DNA from: JAFGDH01 sp964447525 | GTDB taxonomy: Archaea > Aenigmatarchaeota > Aenigmatarchaeia > QMZP01 > QMZT01 | Length of the DNA stretch: 64,000 nucleotides | Assembly (NCBI GenBank): GCA_964447525.1 | Contig: CAYUSU010000002.1 | Coordinates: 1-64,000 of the forward strand | Direction of reading: 5' to 3' | Shown here: positions 59,486 through 64,000 of the stretch, piece after piece | How positions within the stretch are numbered: the first letter of the stretch is position 1 | How the letters are laid out: the number at the start of each line of letters is the position of its first letter | Translations under genes and position numbers: made by a program | The notes under the pieces: generated by a model | Databases searched by the model: none | Seen by the model: only the letters and a program-made list of their open reading frames with translations | Told to the model about the DNA's origin: nothing

Positions 59486-61621
59486 ATGTACTCACTGATC
59501 ATAACCGAAAAACCCAACGCCGCCAAGAGGGTGGCATTCTCGCTTGCCGAAGGAACACCTAAAACCGTTAAGGTGGGGAAGACGTACTGGTTCGAGTTCA
59601 CCCGCAAGGGGAAGGAATACAAAGTCGTTCCTGCGGTTGGTCATTTATTCGTTCTCTCTGCCCGCGAATCCGGGGCGAAATGGAAATATCCCGTTTTCGA
59701 GACGGCCTGGAAACCTGTTTTCGAAGCTAGCCGTGGAGGGAAATTCACTAAGCAATATTACGAAAACATAAAGAAGCTCGCCAAGGGTGCGAAGGAATTC
59801 TACAGTGCGACCGACTTCGATATAGAAGGAGAGGTAATATTCTATAACATTCTCAAGCACATAATCGGGAGGGAAGATGCGAAGAGGATGAAATTCTCCA
59901 CGCTTACGAAATCTGATCTGGAGGAGGCGTTCGACAACGCTTCAGACCATCTGGTATTCCCGATGCTGGAAGCGGGTCTGGCCAGGCATAACATGGATTT
60001 CCTGTGGGGCATAAACCTATCCCGCGCCCTGACGCTTGGACTGGAACACGTCGGAGGATACTGGACGCTTTCGACGGGAAGGGTGCAGGGACCCACGCTT
60101 AAGATAATTTACGACAGGGAAAAAGATATAGAGAAATTCGTATCGAAGCCGTTCTGGGAAATCAACCTTAACGGAGAGATTTCCGGAGAGAAGATAGAAG
60201 CTAACCACGCAGAAGACAAGTTCTGGGAAAAAAGCAAAGCCAATGAGGTATTAAAGAAATGCGAAGACAAAAAAGCGATTGTGGAATCCTTTGACGTCTC
60301 CCGGCATAAGCAGAATCCACCGTTTCCGTTCGATCTCACGACCCTTCAGAGGGAATCATATTCATTATTCGGCTATTCACCTAAGATGACGCTGGAAATC
60401 GCTCAGGGTCTTTATGAAGCCGCGCTGATTTCGTATCCAAGAACATCAAGCCAGAAGCTTCCGGCGAAGCTTGGGCTGAAGAAGATAATCGAGAACATAG
60501 GAAAACAGCTAGAATACAGTGACCTGTGCAAGAAACTTCTTGATAAGCCTAAACTTAAGCCAAACGAAGGAAAAAAAGACGATCCGGCCCATCCTTCTAT
60601 ATTCCCGACTGGAAACAAGCCAAGCAAGATCAGTGCATACCAGAAGAAGCTTTATGATCTCATAGTCAGACGATTTTTATCAGTGTTCAGTGAAGCTGCT
60701 GTCAGGGAGCAGATACGCGTAAAGATTGACGTTAACGGTGAGAAGTTCAGGACATCCGGCACGAGGACAGTCGTTCCGAACTGGATAGAATTTTATGGCA
60801 AACATGCCAAATTCAGCGAACAGACACTTCCAAAGATGGTGAAGGGAGATGAAATTTCTAAAACTAAAATAACCATGGAAAGCAAGAAAACAAACCCTCC
60901 CAATAGATACAGCCAGGCTTCAGTTCTCAAAATAATGGAGGATCTCAATCTCGGAACAAAGGCAACCAGGGCGGCAATATTGAATACGCTTTACGAAAGA
61001 GATTATATCCGCGAGAATTCGATACAGGTAACCGCTCTCGGTTCAGCCGTGATAAAAGCGCTGGAAAAGAACTGCCCCGAAATCATTTCCGTGGATCTTA
61101 CCAACAGGTTCGAGGACTACATGGAGGAGATCAGGAAAGGGGAAAGGAAATGGAAGGACGTTGTAAAAGAAGCGGAGACGGAGCTCGGTAAGATACTGGA
61201 TCATTTCAAGAATAAAGAAAAGCAAATAGGCGACGAACTCAAGAAGGGCGTTCAGGAATTCGAGAAATCGATTACGCTTGTTGGTAAATGTGACAAATGC
61301 GATGGTGAGTTAAGGATCATCCATTCCAAGACAACCGGTAAGAAATTCGTGGGATGCACCAATTATCCCGAATGCAATAACGGCTTCTCTCTTCCTCAGA
61401 GAGGCGAAACCAAAGCAATCTCGAAGAAATGCCCGAACTGCGGCCTGTTTTTCGTCAATGTCAAACAGTGGGGCAGGAGGCCATGGAAGCTCTGCGTACG
61501 CTGCGGCTTCGCAACGAAGATCAAACCCAAGGAATTCGTTGACACGCTCGAAGCGAAGGGAATAGACATAGCGAAGGTCAATCATGTCCACGTGGACAAA
61601 AAACTCGATAAAAGGGACTGA
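59486..61621 (+). CDS. topA: DNA topoisomerase I (type IA)
   Basis: 711 residues from the ATG at 59486; the frame upstream is an AT-rich promoter (GGATATTTAAACC about 59449-59461). Toprim domain LIITEKPNAAKRVA and TDFDIEGEVI; active tyrosine in ALISYPRTSSQKLP; C-terminal zinc ribbons CDKCDGE...CTNYPECNN and CPNCGLF...CVRCGF. The enzyme relaxes negative supercoils by cutting one strand. It meets radB tail-to-tail with two bases between. Confidence 0.95.
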   Translation: MYSLIITEKPNAAKRVAFSLAEGTPKTVKVGKTYWFEFTRKGKEYKVVPAVGHLFVLSARESGAKWKYPVFETAWKPVFEASRGGKFTKQYYENIKKLAKGAKEFYSATDFDIEGEVIFYNILKHIIGREDAKRMKFSTLTKSDLEEAFDNASDHLVFPMLEAGLARHNMDFLWGINLSRALTLGLEHVGGYWTLSTGRVQGPTLKIIYDREKDIEKFVSKPFWEINLNGEISGEKIEANHAEDKFWEKSKANEVLKKCEDKKAIVESFDVSRHKQNPPFPFDLTTLQRESYSLFGYSPKMTLEIAQGLYEAALISYPRTSSQKLPAKLGLKKIIENIGKQLEYSDLCKKLLDKPKLKPNEGKKDDPAHPSIFPTGNKPSKISAYQKKLYDLIVRRFLSVFSEAAVREQIRVKIDVNGEKFRTSGTRTVVPNWIEFYGKHAKFSEQTLPKMVKGDEISKTKITMESKKTNPPNRYSQASVLKIMEDLNLGTKATRAAILNTLYERDYIRENSIQVTALGSAVIKALEKNCPEIISVDLTNRFEDYMEEIRKGERKWKDVVKEAETELGKILDHFKNKEKQIGDELKKGVQEFEKSITLVGKCDKCDGELRIIHSKTTGKKFVGCTNYPECNNGFSLPQRGETKAISKKCPNCGLFFVNVKQWGRRPWKLCVRCGFATKIKPKEFVDTLEAKGIDIAKVNHVHVDKKLDKRD

Positions 61622-61623
61622 TT

Positions 61624-62310
61624 CTAGAATATCTTGAAACCGGACGGTTTGATACCGTCTTCAACCAGCATGAATTTGACTGACTTTCCTTCGGCGATAG
61701 ATCGGTGCTTCACTACCGAGGCTTTCCTCTCGCTCATTTTACCGGTGTGTTCTATCAGGACGATCGATTTGGACCAGTATTTGATCGAGTCCCCGCCTAT
61801 TATGTGGTTTTCCCCGGTGTCCCTCTTTTTGTACAAATGGGACGTTATGATCACCGGGATGTTTTTCTTTCTGGCTATATTCGAAAGGATAGATAGCTGG
61901 ATGGAAAGCTCCTTGTTTAATTCCAGCGCTTCCTTGGTGGGGTCAGCGCATTCCAGCCGGTATAGCGCGACAGCGGAATCCAGTATGAGCATGTCCGGTA
62001 TTTCGTCCCCGAACGATCGGATGAGCTTGCTCTGATCACTGAAGTCCTTCGGCTCCATGAGTATGATTTTCTTGAATATGTCCTCGTCTTTTGTGAGCTG
62101 TTTTATACGTTCTGACGAAAGTCCGCCTTCCGTATCTATGTAAAGCACCCTCCCGTTGTTCTTTATGCATTCCAAAGCAGCGAGAATGCATATGTTGGTC
62201 TTTCCCACTCCAGGAGGTCCGTAGAAATTGGTGAGCGCTCCTTTCTCTATTCCGCCCACTAGTGAAAGCAATGGTTCGGGCAGAGGGATAGTGTTTTCGC
62301 TCATAGTCAT
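61624..62310 (-). CDS. radB: DNA repair and recombination protein RadB
   Basis: 228 residues, a short RecA-family ATPase typical of euryarchaeal-type genomes. Walker A FYGPPGVGKTNICILAA, Walker B DMLILDSAVALYR, and the segment KNIPVIITSHLYKKRDTGENH. It lacks the N-terminal helix-hairpin-helix of RadA and is thought to regulate recombination. Follows tRNA-Ser on the same strand by 22 bases and probably uses part of its promoter region. Confidence 0.95.
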   Translation of the reverse strand: MTMSENTIPLPEPLLSLVGGIEKGALTNFYGPPGVGKTNICILAALECIKNNGRVLYIDTEGGLSSERIKQLTKDEDIFKKIILMEPKDFSDQSKLIRSFGDEIPDMLILDSAVALYRLECADPTKEALELNKELSIQLSILSNIARKKNIPVIITSHLYKKRDTGENHIIGGDSIKYWSKSIVLIEHTGKMSERKASVVKHRSIAEGKSVKFMLVEDGIKPSGFKIF

Positions 62311-62332
62311 AATTAAATCTATTTTTTTTAAA

Positions 62333-62415
62333 CGCCGAGACAGGGATTCGAACCCTGAACCCCGAGAGGGGACTAGCTTTCCAGGCTAGCGCCTTAACCG
62401 TTCAGCCATCTCGGC
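62333..62415 (-). tRNA. tRNA-Ser(GGA), uninterrupted
   Basis: Acceptor GCCGAGA/TCTCGGC with G73; anticodon arm CTAGC-CTGGAAA-GCTAG, anticodon GGA complementary to 62380-62382; long variable arm TCCCCTCTCGGGGTTC; T-arm CAGGG-TTCGAAT-CCCTG. No intron. The only one of the six tRNAs here without one. Confidence 0.95.
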
Positions 62416-62442
62416 AGATATAGAATTATCTTAAAACAATCC

Positions 62443-62592
62443 TTATAACTGTTTACCCTTGGATTTGCAGTTAACACATAACCCGGTTTCCTGATCAAAA
62501 CATTTTCTGCATACTATTGCTCCGCATAAATGACATGAAAACGCAGGCATTGCGACGCCATTGCATGCCCTGCAGAGACTTGATAACTCCAT
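62443..62592 (-). CDS. Small double zinc-ribbon protein, 49 aa
   Basis: From the ATG at 62592: MELSSLCRACNGVAMPAF, then CHLCGAIVCRKC and GLCVNCKSK. Eight cysteines in four pairs, giving two zinc sites. GAGGTGATC, which overlaps the stop of the methionine aminopeptidase gene, is a strong ribosome site and implies coupling to it. Similar tiny zinc proteins are common in archaea, with unknown roles, perhaps on the ribosome. Confidence 0.75.
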   Translation of the reverse strand: MELSSLCRACNGVAMPAFSCHLCGAIVCRKCFDQETGLCVNCKSKGKQL

Positions 62593-62596
62593 TGGA

Positions 62597-63484
62597 TCAC
62601 CTCGTCGTTACGATAGAAGGATTCCCGACTATGACAGTGTGTTCCGCCTGAGCCACCGGCTTGCCTCTGTTTTCCCTGAGAACCGGATATCCTCTCAAAG
62701 CCTCGACGGTTTCCAGCTGTTTTATGGCGAATGATGTCTTGAAAGGAGAAAACCCTTTCTTTATTATCCATCTCTTGCAGAACGGCATCCCGTTGTATTC
62801 GTCTGCGGAAAGCTCCATTATTTGTCTGGCCTCCTGAAGGCGGACGGGTCTTGGTTGCATGAATGAGAATATCTCGACGGGTTCCGAATCCTTTACCGTA
62901 CCGTTGCTCTCGAGAACGAAAGGTTCAAGAGCTACGACCATCCCCTCGTCTAATATATCGCCGGAATCATGGTCCACGTTAGGTATCTTGGGAGGTCCGT
63001 GTATTACGTATTGGTCCAGACCATGGCCGGTGAGGTTGATCACGACCCCCAGTCCTGCTTTTTCCACGACTTCGTTGATGGCCTTGCTTATTTCCGTCAC
63101 CCTTACTCCGGGTTTTATCACCTTTATTCCGGCTTCCAGCGCCTCTTCCGCTACCTTGACCATTCCGTTCTTTTCCGAACAGTATGTGTATGCGTGATCT
63201 GATACGTAACCGTCAATCTGAACTCCGACGTCTATCTTGACAACATCACCAGGCTTGATTTCGGTCTGGTCGTTCGAGGAAGGCGTGTAATGAGCTGTTA
63301 TGTCGTTTATTCCGATGTTCACAGGGAATGCGGGTTTCCCGCCGAGTTCCTCTATCTTCTTCTCTATGAACTCTGCCAGATCAAGTATCTTCATTCCCGG
63401 TTTAATTGTTTTGAGAACTTCCTCCCTTACCTGGGAGTTTATCTTTCCCGCTTTTTTGTAGCTTTCCAGAACCTTTGAATCCAT
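62597..63484 (-). CDS. map: Methionine aminopeptidase, type 2
   Basis: 295 residues, the archaeal form. It removes the initiator methionine from new proteins. Metal ligands: KIDVGVQIDGYVSDHA (two Asp), LTGHGLDQYVIHGPP (His), and MVVALEPFV (Glu), with the last Glu near the C-terminus (EHTVIVGN). The type 2 insertion lies around residues 190-250. Coupled to the tiny zinc protein after it. Confidence 0.95.
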   Translation of the reverse strand: MDSKVLESYKKAGKINSQVREEVLKTIKPGMKILDLAEFIEKKIEELGGKPAFPVNIGINDITAHYTPSSNDQTEIKPGDVVKIDVGVQIDGYVSDHAYTYCSEKNGMVKVAEEALEAGIKVIKPGVRVTEISKAINEVVEKAGLGVVINLTGHGLDQYVIHGPPKIPNVDHDSGDILDEGMVVALEPFVLESNGTVKDSEPVEIFSFMQPRPVRLQEARQIMELSADEYNGMPFCKRWIIKKGFSPFKTSFAIKQLETVEALRGYPVLRENRGKPVAQAEHTVIVGNPSIVTTR

Positions 63485-63517
63485 ATTATTTGTATAGAAG
63501 CCGATATAATAAAAAGA

Positions 63518-64000
63518 TCACGTTGATATCCTGAAAATCCCAAGGACCTTCCTGTACAGGTACATGAGCTTGATCGAAGAGAACATCCCTATGAGGGAGA
63601 ATATGAACATTATCACAAACAGCGACCGGAACCCGAATACAGAAGCCACGATACCCCCGAATATCGCCGCGAATGCCGTCATTATATAATACATGGCTTC
63701 CCAGTCGGCCCATTCCGATGCTTCCTTCCCTTTATCCAGGAATCTCGTGTACATTGAATCGTAGGCGGGGATGTTCAGAGCTCCTCCTAACCCCAATATA
63801 AACTGTACGACCAGAAGTGATGGCTGGTTGTAAACGAAAACGTATCCAAGATAACCCAGAGCTCTTATGGCATAGCCCAGTATGATTATCCTTTCCTTGT
63901 GCTTGAGCCTGTCTTCCCACCTTCCGATCAGGAACACTATTATTCCCATGGTGAGCATGAACACCGCCCATGCGGAGCTGGCGTCAAGCAGGTTCCCGCC
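63518..64000 (-). CDS. MFS transporter, N-terminus beyond the window edge
   Basis: 161 residues in this window, reading from the right edge: GGNLLDASSAWAVFML, then the family loop GRWEDRLKHKERIIILG, and helices with TRFLDKGKEASEWADWEA before the last two membrane spans. Matches the C-terminal half of major facilitator superfamily exporters (multidrug type). Substrate unknown. Partial: the start lies to the right of 64000. Confidence 0.8.
   Translation of the reverse strand, partial: GGNLLDASSAWAVFMLTMGIIVFLIGRWEDRLKHKERIIILGYAIRALGYLGYVFVYNQPSLLVVQFILGLGGALNIPAYDSMYTRFLDKGKEASEWADWEAMYYIMTAFAAIFGGIVASVFGFRSLFVIMFIFSLIGMFSSIKLMYLYRKVLGIFRIST

Noticed and set aside
1..64000. CRISPR arrays, insertion sequences, rRNA genes and inteins
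   Set aside because: No regularly spaced repeats, transposase-like genes or rRNA were seen, and the LAGLIDADG gene is free-standing rather than inside a host protein.

Overview
This is a stretch of an archaeal chromosome. Evidence: archaeal/eukaryotic-type ribosomal proteins (eS1, eS4, eL30), aIF1, RNase P protein Rpp29, aEF-2 with a diphthamide site plus diphthine synthase, PCNA, RadB, an archaeal S-layer protein, and many genes whose TATA-like box lies about 25-30 bases before the ATG. Housekeeping genes have moderate GC; several clearly AT-rich genes look like later arrivals (near 400-900, 11225-11899, 49153-49488, 50421-51182, 51415-52104, 53161-53400). The gene set and unusual operon breaks would fit a DPANN-type or other deep euryarchaeal lineage, but this is inference: the window has no rRNA. 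A 100-N scaffold gap lies at 23262-23361.

Layout: 1-1260, a broken GAF fragment and two unknown genes; 1306-11156, truD followed by a surface-glycosylation block (GtrA-GT2 fusion, three GT-C-like membrane proteins, a processive GT2); 11225-15762, an orphan DNA methylase, the S-layer gene with its strong promoter, a prepilin peptidase, a tRNA-Pro and a tiny membrane protein; 15839-22733, a leftward run aEF2-S7-S12-NusA-L30e-S8-S14-L5-S4e-L24-L14-S17; 22843-25565, NUDIX, gap, tandem ThyX-like and LOG genes; 25568-29700, Rpp29-aIF1-L29-S3-L22-S19-L2-L23-L4; 29818-37180, mixed genes including a PQQ-type propeller, a three-repeat TrmB-like regulator with two small unknown proteins, YchF and a DnaQ-like exonuclease; 37181-43162, a MetRS fusion, DHH phosphoesterase, eS1 and Cbf5; 43292-50280, tRNA-Thr, a tiny basic protein, Get3 with a small membrane partner, two lone receiver domains, SAH hydrolase and a split phosphotransferase/kinase pair; 50421-56272, a LAGLIDADG endonuclease, tRNA-iMet, PCNA and others; 56302-64000, TrmG10, tRNA-Gly, tRNA-Leu, TopA, RadB, tRNA-Ser, MetAP and a truncated MFS gene.

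The most striking feature is the tRNA genes. Five of the six are interrupted, often several times: iMet appears to have four introns, Leu three, Thr two, Pro and Gly one each. Three of them (Pro, Thr, iMet) carry an intron at exactly the same place in the T-loop with the same 4-bp bulge-helix-bulge core. The iMet introns seem to require ordered removal, and a LAGLIDADG endonuclease gene lies tail-to-tail with iMet and overlaps its 3' end. Together with a methionyl-tRNA synthetase that carries an internal PheRS-type B3/4 domain, this points to an unusual tRNA biology worth direct study.
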